This document shows positions 46,137 to 55,018 of a DNA stretch of 64,000 nucleotides, one piece after another. A program made the position numbers and the translations under genes. The notes below the pieces were generated by a model that did not search any database, was not told the origin of the DNA, and worked only from the letters and a program-made list of their open reading frames with translations. Position 1 is the first letter of the stretch. Every line of letters begins with the position of its first letter. Origin of the DNA: Cyclobacteriaceae bacterium (lineage in GTDB: Bacteria > Bacteroidota > Bacteroidia > Cytophagales > Cyclobacteriaceae); contig JANQSI010000016.1 of NCBI GenBank assembly GCA_028284125.1, positions 62,001 through 126,000 of the forward strand, written 5' to 3'.

Positions 46137-46952
46137 CTATTTAACTACTCGAATTAACTCCTTACATGCTACTCCAAGCTTAAATGCCCTCAAGGAAGAT
46201 TTGAGAATAATTAAATGAATTTTTCTTCTAAGTGACTTTAGTTCATTGCTATTCAAAACATTCAGGGTTGCAATTTTTTCATAAAGTTTATGATAACCCT
46301 CAGCTAACAATCCCATATTTTTCATTGCACTTCCTGGAGTCATCCGCCGAAAATAACCAGGGGCCAAAGTGAAGTTGTACACCCCTCCTTCTTGTGCCAA
46401 TTCAATAAAAAACCATAAATCTTCACCGAAAGTAATAGAAGTGTCAAATCGATAGGTTTTTCCTTGTTTCCGTCTAATCATCCACATCACTCCGAAGAAA
46501 CAGGTATCTTTTAAATTTATTAATTCTTTAAGTGGATTCCCAGTATAGGATGGATGCCACTTGGATCTTTCCTTTTTCATACTGAAATCGTAAGAAACAA
46601 CCGTTCCATCTACAAAATCGACGTGAGGATTTTTTGTGAAAACCTGGAGTCTTACTTCAATGGATTTTGAGGGAAGTGTATCATCTGCATCGAGAAAACA
46701 AAAATATCTTCCTTTCATTTCGGTTAACCCAACATTTCGAGCCGCACTTACTCCCTTATTTTCTTGTTCAAAATATCGAATGCGCACATCTGAGTAGAAA
46801 CGTGCTATTTCTTCTGATTGATCTGTACTTCCATCATTGACTAGGAGCAGTTCCCAATTTTCATGCGTTTGATCTAGAACTGATTGAATGGCTTCAGCAA
46901 GGTATTTCTCGGCATTATAAATAGGAGTGATAATTGAAACCAAATCATTCAT
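46137..46952 (-). CDS. GT2-family glycosyltransferase
   Basis: A 271-residue GT-A protein: 'VSIITPIYNAEKYLAEAIQSVLDQTHENWELLLVNDGSTD', 'NKGVSAARNVGL' and 'YFCFLDADDTLPS' are the classical GT2 motifs, with the DxD-like 'DAD'. Inverting sugar transfer in the cytoplasm is expected. Its start overlaps the stop of the upstream glycosyltransferase gene by ATGA. A second member of the same family is encoded at 48024. Confidence 0.92.
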   Translation of the reverse strand: MNDLVSIITPIYNAEKYLAEAIQSVLDQTHENWELLLVNDGSTDQSEEIARFYSDVRIRYFEQENKGVSAARNVGLTEMKGRYFCFLDADDTLPSKSIEVRLQVFTKNPHVDFVDGTVVSYDFSMKKERSKWHPSYTGNPLKELINLKDTCFFGVMWMIRRKQGKTYRFDTSITFGEDLWFFIELAQEGGVYNFTLAPGYFRRMTPGSAMKNMGLLAEGYHKLYEKIATLNVLNSNELKSLRRKIHLIILKSSLRAFKLGVACKELIRVVK

Positions 46953-47995
46953 GCCCTCTGATTAACAATATTTTCGATTCGATCCAACCGTTTTTCATAA
47001 GTATTGTCCAGTGCAAGAGCAATCCTTTCTTTTACAATTATATCATCAACCTCATTTAGTGCCATTTCAAAATTAGTCATCCACTTTTCGTGATTATCTG
47101 ATTGATAGATCAAATCTGACTTATCCGTATAGTTTGCGAAACAATTCGAAACAATTGGCTTGCCAGATGATAGATATTCAAGCATTTTATGAGGGGTTGC
47201 ATAGGAAGAATGATATGTATCAGTATAGAATAAGTACAACAAATCGGCAGCCTTCATGTATGATGGGAGATGTGATGCCGGGACGGGATCGTGTAAAAAA
47301 AGATTTTGACATTTTCTTAGTGGAACCGCCTGGTGATTCGACCCCAATAGAATGAAATCTACTTGTTGGAATCGCTCAATCGCCATTCTCATTAGGTTCC
47401 AGTTCAAATGTGGCATAGCTAGATTACCAAAATAAAGAGCTTTTTTCTTGTTTTTACCTGGTAATGCACTGGATTTTTTTGCTTGGTGGATTGTGACTCC
47501 ATGAGGAATCAAGTAAGAGTTGCTGTTATACTTTTTGAGACGATTTACGATTGCGTCATTTACTCCAAAACAAACATTTGCGGAAGCGGCAGATATTTCT
47601 GTTTGAAAATTTTGATTTAAATCGACGATATGGGAAATCTTGAGTATGGAAGCTGGCAATACATCCAAATCGAAAAAAACAGAATTATCGAAGGTCCAAA
47701 TAACCTCAAATTCTCCTCCAGATAATTCTTCAAGTTTGTTATATACTTGCTTTAAATTAATGGCTCTTAACCATTTTGGGAGCCGATACAGGCCCTTCCA
47801 AAAACCAGAATAATTTAAAACTTTAAGATGTTTGTATGCCGTATCAGCAATACACCATTCACTGGAAGGAGGGTTTAGAAAAAAGACAAGATTATTGCGA
47901 GATGCCAGGTGTATTGCATAATGATGTTTGGACACGAATAGATGAGACCAGGGCTCTGGTGATACAAAAAGAATGGTTTTATTTTTCAGCTCCAA
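46949..47995 (-). CDS. GT-B glycosyltransferase (GT1/GT4-like)
   Basis: A 348-residue glycosyltransferase. Near the C-terminus, 'ATPHKMLEYLSSGKPIVSNC' is the nucleotide-sugar-binding motif of GT4-type enzymes, and 'ALYFGNLAMPHLNWNLM' begins the C-terminal Rossmann domain. It is 28 bp downstream of the GT2 gene and overlaps the next by ATGA. Substrate unknown. Confidence 0.82.
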   Translation of the reverse strand: MELKNKTILFVSPEPWSHLFVSKHHYAIHLASRNNLVFFLNPPSSEWCIADTAYKHLKVLNYSGFWKGLYRLPKWLRAINLKQVYNKLEELSGGEFEVIWTFDNSVFFDLDVLPASILKISHIVDLNQNFQTEISAASANVCFGVNDAIVNRLKKYNSNSYLIPHGVTIHQAKKSSALPGKNKKKALYFGNLAMPHLNWNLMRMAIERFQQVDFILLGSNHQAVPLRKCQNLFLHDPVPASHLPSYMKAADLLYLFYTDTYHSSYATPHKMLEYLSSGKPIVSNCFANYTDKSDLIYQSDNHEKWMTNFEMALNEVDDIIVKERIALALDNTYEKRLDRIENIVNQRA

Positions 47996-48023
47996 TTCTA
48001 GGTAGGCGATCCTTTATTTAAAG

Positions 48024-48959
48024 TTACATTAGAAACTTAATGATCAAAACTGGATTTTTGATTAGGATGAAAGCCAAGTATAATAACTTAAGTACCTTTC
48101 TTCTAATCCCAAATGTTTTCTGAATTCTATGATTGTAATGATCCAAACTTCTCAATATAATTATTCTCGTACATCTTTTGCCTAGATTTAATTCAACTGC
48201 ATTTTTCATCATTTTTTTCCAATAAAAAACACGATGATGATATAAATCTTTCTTGATAATCGATCTATTGGTATCATGAACACCTCTTTTTGCAACCGGT
48301 TCCTTTATTTCCCCCGGATAAAGTTTGCCAAAATGGACCATTCGGTACCACATTTCTGTATCCTGACTTAATTGGAGGGAAGTGTCAAAATATCCACATT
48401 TCTCAAATAATGATCTCCTTACAGTCAAACCATCACCACTAAACCATCCGCTGTTTCCAACTAGCAGAGTTTCAAACAAATTCTCTGGTGAAATGTATTC
48501 ATCTACTGTGGTAAGTAATATATTTCTTCCTTCCTTAGCTGCCCAACTCATAGTCTCTAAATAGTTCTTTTTACCAGACTCACTATAAAAATGAGTTCCT
48601 ATACATTCATATACTCCATCTGCACTTGGATACTTTTGAAAAGTTTCCACCGTTTTCTGAAACCGATTTTCAAGGAAAAAATCATCGGCATCTAAGAAAG
48701 CAATAAACTCACAGTTTGCATGACGAATTCCCAAATTTCGTGATGCTCCAGCACCTTTATTGCTGTTTTGTTCATGCATATACAGGTGAACTTTTGGATA
48801 ATTTTTTTCGAGGATTTTGCATAAATCAAGTGAGCCATCGGAGGACCCATCTTCTACCAGTATCATTTCACTTACTTCCGGTTGATCCAGCGCGGATGTT
48901 ACTGCTTTCTCTACAAATTTTTCTGCATTGTGAACAGGAGTAACAACTGAAATCTTCAC
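48024..48959 (-). CDS. GT2-family glycosyltransferase
   Basis: A 311-residue GT-A enzyme with 'ISVVTPVHNAEKFVEKAVTSALDQPEVSEMILVEDGSSDGS', 'GAGASRNLGIRHANCEFIAFLDADDFFLENRF' and the later 'YFDTSLQLSQDTEMWYRMVHFG', the full GT2 set including the catalytic ED-like 'QDTEMWYR'. A C-terminal hydrophobic stretch may dock it to the membrane. It overlaps the unknown gene upstream by ATGA. Confidence 0.92.
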   Translation of the reverse strand: MKISVVTPVHNAEKFVEKAVTSALDQPEVSEMILVEDGSSDGSLDLCKILEKNYPKVHLYMHEQNSNKGAGASRNLGIRHANCEFIAFLDADDFFLENRFQKTVETFQKYPSADGVYECIGTHFYSESGKKNYLETMSWAAKEGRNILLTTVDEYISPENLFETLLVGNSGWFSGDGLTVRRSLFEKCGYFDTSLQLSQDTEMWYRMVHFGKLYPGEIKEPVAKRGVHDTNRSIIKKDLYHHRVFYWKKMMKNAVELNLGKRCTRIIILRSLDHYNHRIQKTFGIRRKVLKLLYLAFILIKNPVLIIKFLM

Positions 48960-50395
48960 GTTGATCCTATTTTTAAGTTTGGAACTAAAACTACTGCAGA
49001 TTTAGGAAGTAGTGATGACCCTTTTAAGAATTCATCATTTTCGACTTGTTGCAATAGTGATTCCCTCAGTGGAATGGGATAGTCAGTAGTATTTATTATC
49101 AAAAGTCCTCGAGAGCTATCATTAAATAGATCTATTTGGGAACTTATGAGATGTGATTCTTTTAACTCATTTAACCTCTTATCAGATATGATATCACTGA
49201 TTAAGGGATCGAAACCTAGCATACCAGATGTTGGAATGATTCCTTTTCTGGCCTGCATGTACATATCAATCCACATTCGATTTAGCAAATTGTATTGAAG
49301 AATCACGATTCCAATTGCTTCGCAAAGTTGGGTATATATCATGGTTTGTGATCCCATCATACGTTCTATCGTATTTCTAAAATCTGTTCTCAAGGCATAC
49401 TTTATTCCTTTTTTAAGAACCTTAAACAACCTTATTTTTAAAACTAAGTGAAGCTGATTGTTTGTTTCTAGTAATCGGACAAGCTTAGCCAAATCCCACA
49501 GGTTAACAACATGATAGCCAAAGGACAGGCCAGGCAAGTTGATATCACGCTCGGTATATCCGTCTGAGAAGAAGAAAGTTGGAAAGACTGCTTTTAGTCT
49601 AATCCGAATTCTCCAATAATAAGCAACAAAAAGACGATCTATAAGTTGGCTTATCAAAGCTTTTTTCTTATGAAATTTAAAACCGACACTTCGAATAACA
49701 GAATCTAACAATTGAAAAGGATAGCTTTTTACGTTATTAGCTTCATTTAACACCATATTCAATGACATTATTGCCCCCTCCATATATTTAGTACATTCAT
49801 TTTCCGATTCTTCCGGCAGCACATTACTTTTTAAAGTATATAAGAGTGTATTTAAAGTATCCAGATGGGTATTAAATATGAGCATATTACCCTTAGTGCT
49901 ACCCCAAACCTGATTGACATTTTTTCTGTCTTGGTAATACTCACTTTCTTGCTCAAGCGAATCATGCAAAAACCAGATTATGTCGTCTTCCATTCTTTCG
50001 TTGTATGATAAATGCTTATGGAGCACCTTTTTTAACAACTCACTTTGTATTTGAGCATTTTTATTCAAATAGGCATCTACTAAAAGTCGAATGGCACAAC
50101 TGGTAAATCTCATATGTGATTCGCTGGGATTGGATGAAAAGTGTGAATGGTACCAAAAATTGTCCTGCGACTTCAATCTCTTAAGTACAGCATCAACAAT
50201 CATTTGTTGGTCTTTTGAGATATCTATTTCTTCGCGGGCTGAATAATACCTCAACGCATGGTACAGGTAATAGCCCTCCATCTCCATCGGTTTCCCGTTT
50301 CTTCGATCGCATAAAATATCACACTGAAAAAAAATGTCGATCCCATCATCCAAGGAGAAGAGCCAGCTATTTCCATGAAGAGAGACAGCATTCAT
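48956..50395 (-). CDS. Unrecognised 479-residue helical protein in the glycan operon
   Basis: No family is recognised. The protein has no signal peptide and no transmembrane segment, and is rich in long helices with aromatic residues. It begins 'MNAVSLHGNSWLFSLDDGID', and regions such as 'FWYHSHFSSNPSESHMRFTSCAIRLLVDAYL' suggest an (alpha/alpha)-toroid fold like that of polysaccharide lyases and epimerases, but this is only a visual impression. Both ends overlap neighbours by ATGA (WecF-like transferase before, GT2 after), so it is firmly part of the glycan operon. Confidence 0.6.
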   Translation of the reverse strand: MNAVSLHGNSWLFSLDDGIDIFFQCDILCDRRNGKPMEMEGYYLYHALRYYSAREEIDISKDQQMIVDAVLKRLKSQDNFWYHSHFSSNPSESHMRFTSCAIRLLVDAYLNKNAQIQSELLKKVLHKHLSYNERMEDDIIWFLHDSLEQESEYYQDRKNVNQVWGSTKGNMLIFNTHLDTLNTLLYTLKSNVLPEESENECTKYMEGAIMSLNMVLNEANNVKSYPFQLLDSVIRSVGFKFHKKKALISQLIDRLFVAYYWRIRIRLKAVFPTFFFSDGYTERDINLPGLSFGYHVVNLWDLAKLVRLLETNNQLHLVLKIRLFKVLKKGIKYALRTDFRNTIERMMGSQTMIYTQLCEAIGIVILQYNLLNRMWIDMYMQARKGIIPTSGMLGFDPLISDIISDKRLNELKESHLISSQIDLFNDSSRGLLIINTTDYPIPLRESLLQQVENDEFLKGSSLLPKSAVVLVPNLKIGST

Positions 50396-51516
50396 TCGTT
50401 TAACGTATTCTTGATCAATTCCTGAGCCCTGGAGTGCGAAAAAGAGTTAGCAATAATTCCTTGATTGTTTAATATACTTTCATTATCGAGGGGCTTTCGA
50501 AATTCCCTCTCAAATGCTAAAACGTCAAAAACTCTTACTCCCAAATCCACTAAAAACAAATAAGCTGGATTTGTTGATTGCATAAATACTTTTTTACCCA
50601 GATATAATAGAGTTATGATATTCCCCATGGCTTGAGAGCGTCGGTGATTCATTATACCTACATCCACATTGGATAAGACGCCCAAATATTTATCATACGA
50701 CATGTAATTACTGATGGAGCTGAATTTTTTGCCAAATTTTTCGTGACCAATAGTGTTCAGTCTTTTTATATATTCAGTATTCCCATAGCTCAAGGGAGCA
50801 ATAATCTGAAAGTCATTTCCTTTCATTTTCTCCAGACTGTTCATCATTGACACATGATTGTTTGACGGGTCTCCAGAATTGCCTAGGAGAATAGTAATCT
50901 GAGGATTTACGCGAGGCTTTACAAATTTATCCAAGTAGGAAAAGTCTACATCAAGCGTGTAGAAAAAAGGTACAAATTTGGCATTATGCCTAAAATATTT
51001 GCCTACAAGTTCAAAATCATACTTGTTATAATGGTAGATATGAGATACTTGGCTTAAGAGTCTTTTTTTTTGATTTCTCAGGAACCTATTTCTAGTAAAT
51101 GATTCATATTGTTTTTTGATAGCTATGAATACATTTCTCCTGCCAATTTCACCAAGCACTTTACGTGTCACTGCATCATATACTTTTAATGGTACACCAG
51201 ATTGGTAATAAAACTCAGAGCCAAAAAAGACCCAAATAATTTCTCTTTTTATTTTGTTCACAATAAGCCAATCTCCAATTTGAAAATCCATATTATGTAT
51301 CAAAACTCTGTCAAACCGATTAATATCTCCAATAAATTCTCTGAACTCAGTAGTTAGCAAATCAAATCCATTCGCTAAATCTGAAGTTACGTATTTGAAT
51401 GGTCTAGCTTTTCTTATTAAAAAAGTATGCTTTCCAATTCCTAGTTTGATTGTTTGCTTTATAAATGCATCAATAAATTTGTCATCGGGCATGATATGAA
51501 GTAAAGTCTCTTGCAA
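50392..51516 (-). CDS. WecF-type 4-acetamido-fucosyltransferase family protein (GT56)
   Basis: A 374-residue GT-B enzyme. 'HIMPDDKFIDAFIKQ', 'ILLGNSGDPSNNHVSMMN', 'APLSYGNTEYIKRL' and 'GIMNHRRSQAMGNIITLLYLGKKVFMQ' are the motif series of the Glyco_transf_56 family, which transfers Fuc4NAc in the enterobacterial common antigen (WecF). Here it is the first gene of the minus-strand operon. The acceptor is likely an undecaprenyl-linked oligosaccharide carrying an aminofucose-type donor; this fits the two DegT aminotransferases further on. No ECA operon is present, so the exact sugar is unknown. Confidence 0.8.
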   Translation of the reverse strand: MQETLLHIMPDDKFIDAFIKQTIKLGIGKHTFLIRKARPFKYVTSDLANGFDLLTTEFREFIGDINRFDRVLIHNMDFQIGDWLIVNKIKREIIWVFFGSEFYYQSGVPLKVYDAVTRKVLGEIGRRNVFIAIKKQYESFTRNRFLRNQKKRLLSQVSHIYHYNKYDFELVGKYFRHNAKFVPFFYTLDVDFSYLDKFVKPRVNPQITILLGNSGDPSNNHVSMMNSLEKMKGNDFQIIAPLSYGNTEYIKRLNTIGHEKFGKKFSSISNYMSYDKYLGVLSNVDVGIMNHRRSQAMGNIITLLYLGKKVFMQSTNPAYLFLVDLGVRVFDVLAFEREFRKPLDNESILNNQGIIANSFSHSRAQELIKNTLNE

Positions 51517-51682
51517 GCGTGTTGGGAATTAAAATTTAGAATTTGCTACTTAAGCAAACATACAAAATGATCGTGCCGAATTTCCAAACCCCGAATCAAA
51601 TGGTCTCCATGATCTTCCCTAATTTAGCTTGATCTGTAATAACTTGTTTTGAAGGGCTCAACAGATTCTGAACAAAATAACA
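51517..51682. promoter_or_regulatory. Divergent promoter region of the glycan locus
   Basis: This 166-bp AT-rich gap separates the WecF-like gene (minus) from the ATP-grasp gene (plus) and must contain both promoters. I see no perfect TAnnTTTG plus TTTG pair and no strong palindrome, so no element is placed. Confidence 0.4.
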
Positions 51683-52687
51683 ATGAACATAGCAGTAACC
51701 GGAGTTGGAGGAGGAATTGGCCAAAGCATATTAAAGTCTCTAGTAAATTTGGACTATAATCTTATCGCACTTGATGGAGAATACTTGGCAACAGGACTTT
51801 ATGCTGCCAAAACTTCTTACATCATCCCTTATGCCAACGAAGAAAGTTACATTCCCAAACTGTTAGAAATATGCAAAAAAGAAAGAGTTTCATTGTTGTT
51901 TCCAGGGCTAGACGCGGAGTTAATGCCTCTATCCTTAAACAGGCAGCTTTTTATGGATATTGGAACAACTGTTATCATAAGTAGTCCTGAAGTAATTACG
52001 ATTTCAAATGATAAATTGGAAACTTACAAAAAACTCATCAAAGCAGATATAAATATTCCAGCCACTTTGGCTGCAGAAAAGTTTCATCCGAATGATGATA
52101 ACTATCCATTTATTCTCAAGCAGAAAGTCGGAGGAGCAAGGTCAAAAAATGTATATCTAATAAAAGAGAGTTTTGAATGGCAAGCAGCCTTAGATAAAAT
52201 TGGTGATGAACTCGTTGATTTTGTTGCTCAAGAATATATAGATGGTGATGAATACACCTGTGGCAGCATTAGTTTAGATGGGTCTTGTAAGGGAATTATA
52301 ACAATGAGAAGAATCTTAAGAGATGGCGATACACACAAATGTTTTACAGTGAAAAATAATGTGGTTGAAGAAGAGGTTAGGCGCACAATTGAGCTAATCA
52401 AGCCATTTGGCGCCTGCAATGTTCAGCTAAGGCTAAAAAATGGGAAGGCATTTGTTTTTGAAATCAATGCTCGGTGTTCAGGAACTACGGCTGCTAGAAC
52501 CCTTTCAGGCTTTAATGAACCAAAGCTCATAGCCGACTTTGTACTAAAAGGAATTGAGCCAAAATTCCAGATTATTGAACAGACCATTTTAAGATACTGG
52601 AATGAATTGGTAGTCGATAATAAAACGATTTCCGATTTGACGAAAAATGAATTCATAAGCAATTCATCAAATAATTTAAGGCTATGA
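51683..52687 (+). CDS. ATP-grasp ligase (CarB-like)
   Basis: A 334-residue ATP-grasp protein with an N-terminal Rossmann-like domain ('ITGVGGGIGQSI'-type 'VTGVGGGIGQSILKSL') and an ATP-grasp core: 'DNYPFILKQKVGGARSKNVYLI', 'FVAQEYIDGDEYTC' and 'AFVFEINARCSGTT', where the Glu-Asn pair binds Mg-ATP. CarB-like ATP-grasps form an amide or phosphoanhydride bond by carboxyl phosphorylation. In this operon it may join an amino acid or similar acid to an amino sugar. It overlaps the epimerase gene by ATGA. Confidence 0.82.
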   Translation: MNIAVTGVGGGIGQSILKSLVNLDYNLIALDGEYLATGLYAAKTSYIIPYANEESYIPKLLEICKKERVSLLFPGLDAELMPLSLNRQLFMDIGTTVIISSPEVITISNDKLETYKKLIKADINIPATLAAEKFHPNDDNYPFILKQKVGGARSKNVYLIKESFEWQAALDKIGDELVDFVAQEYIDGDEYTCGSISLDGSCKGIITMRRILRDGDTHKCFTVKNNVVEEEVRRTIELIKPFGACNVQLRLKNGKAFVFEINARCSGTTAARTLSGFNEPKLIADFVLKGIEPKFQIIEQTILRYWNELVVDNKTISDLTKNEFISNSSNNLRL

Positions 52688-53475
52688 TTCTATTTACGGG
52701 TAATGGTAAAATATCAAATCGATTTAAGGAATATTATCCTGCTAAAATAATTTCTGCTAGAAGTTTAAGTGATAGGAAGCTGTCAGAGTTTATTCAAAAG
52801 GCCAACATTGTTATTCATAATTCTGCGCTCATAGATTCAAACAATTTTGATAAGTACATAGAATCAAATTTTCTTCTAACTCGAAGGATTGTTAAGATCT
52901 GTGAGGAAGTAAACCCAGGAATTAGATTTATCAACATAAGTTCAATGAGTATTCTATCAGATAGTGATAATTATTTAGATCCAGATTCAATGACAGACTA
53001 TGCTTATTCAAAATTTATCTCAGAAAATTATTGTCTCAGAAGCAAGTTGCTAAACTTAACAAGTGTTCGATTTTCAACGATATTTTACTCTGACAGTGAA
53101 AGAGATGGAATATCGAAACTAATTATGGAATGTGTCTCTAAAAAATCGATAAAATTATTAAATGAAGGTGCAGACAAAAGAGATATCATTCCACTTAGAA
53201 TAGCTGTCGACTACCTTTATAAGCTGAGTCAAACCAAATCATACCAACAAAAAACTAACATTGTATCTGGCAAGGAATATTCTTTTAAAGATCTTGTCAA
53301 GATCGTAATGAAATATGTTCCTGATTTGAGGGTAAGCAATAAGAAACTTAAAGTGAACAAAGTTCTATCTAAATTTTCTCTGAAAGATGTGGAGCAACTA
53401 GGTAGACTTGAAATCGATCTCGATGTAGAAATTGGCTCTTACATAAAAAGGATAAATGAAGGTACTAATTTATAG
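52684..53475 (+). CDS. NAD-dependent sugar epimerase/dehydratase
   Basis: A 263-residue short Rossmann-fold enzyme. It starts 'MILFTGNGKISNRF' (a GxGxxx-like glycine pattern), has 'INISSMSIL' (catalytic Ser region) and 'DYAYSKFISENY' with the Tyr-x-x-x-Lys pair. The fold is that of the extended SDR epimerase/dehydratase family, acting on nucleotide sugars. It overlaps the ATP-grasp and the metallophosphoesterase genes (20-bp overlap with the latter), so all three are coupled. Confidence 0.8.
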   Translation: MILFTGNGKISNRFKEYYPAKIISARSLSDRKLSEFIQKANIVIHNSALIDSNNFDKYIESNFLLTRRIVKICEEVNPGIRFINISSMSILSDSDNYLDPDSMTDYAYSKFISENYCLRSKLLNLTSVRFSTIFYSDSERDGISKLIMECVSKKSIKLLNEGADKRDIIPLRIAVDYLYKLSQTKSYQQKTNIVSGKEYSFKDLVKIVMKYVPDLRVSNKKLKVNKVLSKFSLKDVEQLGRLEIDLDVEIGSYIKRINEGTNL

Positions 53476-54094
53476 CGATGTACATGGTAACCTTCCAGCA
53501 TTCCGAAAAATGCTAGAGCACGAGGGCTCCTGTGACAGTCATATTTGCTTAGGTGATTTGGTAAACTACGGTCCCTGGAGCAATGAATGTGTTGATTTGG
53601 CTCTATCACTACCAAACTCAACAATACTAATGGGGAATCATGAAGAAGCCTTCATTGCCGGTCATTATCCAGGAGAAAATGAGTTGGTACAGAAATTTTT
53701 TAAAAAAACATATTCTGAATTCAAAAAAAAAAACCAGATAAGTACTTTCATTTATCAGTCCAAATTGGATCAGTTCATCTGCGTTCACACCATAGGAGAT
53801 AAATACATATATCCTGGTACAAACATTTTACTAGGTAACAACTATCTAATAGGACATTCTCACCATCAATTCAAATACACAAACAATAATTTCACACTTT
53901 ACAATACAGGGAGTGTGGGACAAAATAGAAAATTCATAAATGAAATTAATTACCTAACCTACGATGACCAAACACAAACAATCTCAATGAAATCCATCAA
54001 ATATGACATTGAAGAGCTTGTTGAGCAAATGCGAAAAGAGAAATATCCCTCAGACTGCATCGAATACTACATGAAAAAAGAAAGGAAAAAATGA
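53456..54094 (+). CDS. Calcineurin-like metallophosphoesterase (YfcE type)
   Basis: A 212-residue metallophosphoesterase: 'YSDVHGNLPAF' (Asp-x-His), 'CLGDLVNYGP' (Gly-Asp-x-x), 'MGNHEEAF' (Gly-Asn-His-Glu) and 'GHSHHQF' (Gly-His-x-His) give the complete two-metal site. Substrate unknown; it may remove a phosphate during sugar activation. It starts inside the epimerase gene. It contains an unusual run of 11 A residues at 53723-53733 (Lys codons), which is a potential slippage site. Confidence 0.84.
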   Translation: MKVLIYSDVHGNLPAFRKMLEHEGSCDSHICLGDLVNYGPWSNECVDLALSLPNSTILMGNHEEAFIAGHYPGENELVQKFFKKTYSEFKKKNQISTFIYQSKLDQFICVHTIGDKYIYPGTNILLGNNYLIGHSHHQFKYTNNNFTLYNTGSVGQNRKFINEINYLTYDDQTQTISMKSIKYDIEELVEQMRKEKYPSDCIEYYMKKERKK

Positions 54095-54172
54095 GGTTTT
54101 TATCACACTCCTTTTGCAGAGTAGAACTTATATTTTCGAATTTCTTCTATTTGATTCAAACAGAACATCCCC

Positions 54173-54988
54173 ATGAATTGCATAATTTGTGAGTCACCCA
54201 TAAAGTTTTTCTTAAGCAAGGAATATACCGAAGAACCTTACAGTCTCTTTATGAAGGATATTGGTCCAATTGAATACTTTAAGTGTATCAATTGTGGCTT
54301 TACTATGGGAAAAACAATAATAGACTTAAGTCATCAACGTTGGGAAATGCTGAATTCTGACTTCCACCACTATCAAGAAAAAAATAATTCAGCGATCAAT
54401 CAGCCACCATACCTACACCAAGCCACATTCTTAAAAGTGCTAAGTACAAATGGAATCATAGATATTAATTCAACAGTTGACTATGCTGGAGGTTATGGAT
54501 CACTTAGTAAAGTGATGAACAAATATTTCGAAATGCAATTAGCAGTATACGATCCATTTGTCCAGGGGAATACTAAAGATATATATGTACCAAAAGAATC
54601 ATTGAAAAACTATTCATCAGTTTTAAGTAGTGCCTTATTTGAACATCTGACAAATAGAGAATCGTTCGATAACATTAACAACATCGTTTCAGATAGCGGA
54701 TTTATGTTTATTCATACGGTTATTTGCGAAAATATTCCCAATGATCCAAATTGGTTCTATATGGATCCTCCTGTACATTGTGCATTTCAAACAAACAAGA
54801 GCATGCAAATTCTAATGGATCAATGGGATTATCGTGCATCTATCTATTGTCCAGTTGCTAAAAGTTGGGTTTTATTTAAGGAAAATAATCCAGACGTTAA
54901 ACGAAAAGTTGATCTGATCAATTCCGAATTTCAGACAGAATATATCATTCATAAGGAGGGATTTGTTGATTATTGGAAAGGGTTCTAA
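54173..54988 (+). CDS. SAM methyltransferase with an N-terminal zinc ribbon
   Basis: A 271-residue protein: an N-terminal treble or ribbon with Cys pairs in 'CIICESP' and 'CINCGF', and a Rossmann methyltransferase core with motif I 'VDYAGGYGSLSKVM' and the acidic 'LAVYDPFV'. The same layout occurs in the methyltransferase at 56216. The Cys4 site probably binds zinc. The substrate, possibly an NDP-sugar or its amide, is not known. It lies 78 bp downstream of the metallophosphoesterase gene and ends the plus-strand run. Confidence 0.75.
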   Translation: MNCIICESPIKFFLSKEYTEEPYSLFMKDIGPIEYFKCINCGFTMGKTIIDLSHQRWEMLNSDFHHYQEKNNSAINQPPYLHQATFLKVLSTNGIIDINSTVDYAGGYGSLSKVMNKYFEMQLAVYDPFVQGNTKDIYVPKESLKNYSSVLSSALFEHLTNRESFDNINNIVSDSGFMFIHTVICENIPNDPNWFYMDPPVHCAFQTNKSMQILMDQWDYRASIYCPVAKSWVLFKENNPDVKRKVDLINSEFQTEYIIHKEGFVDYWKGF

Positions 54989-55018
54989 TCAGGCAGAAAA
55001 TGACCCAAGAAGTGGTTA

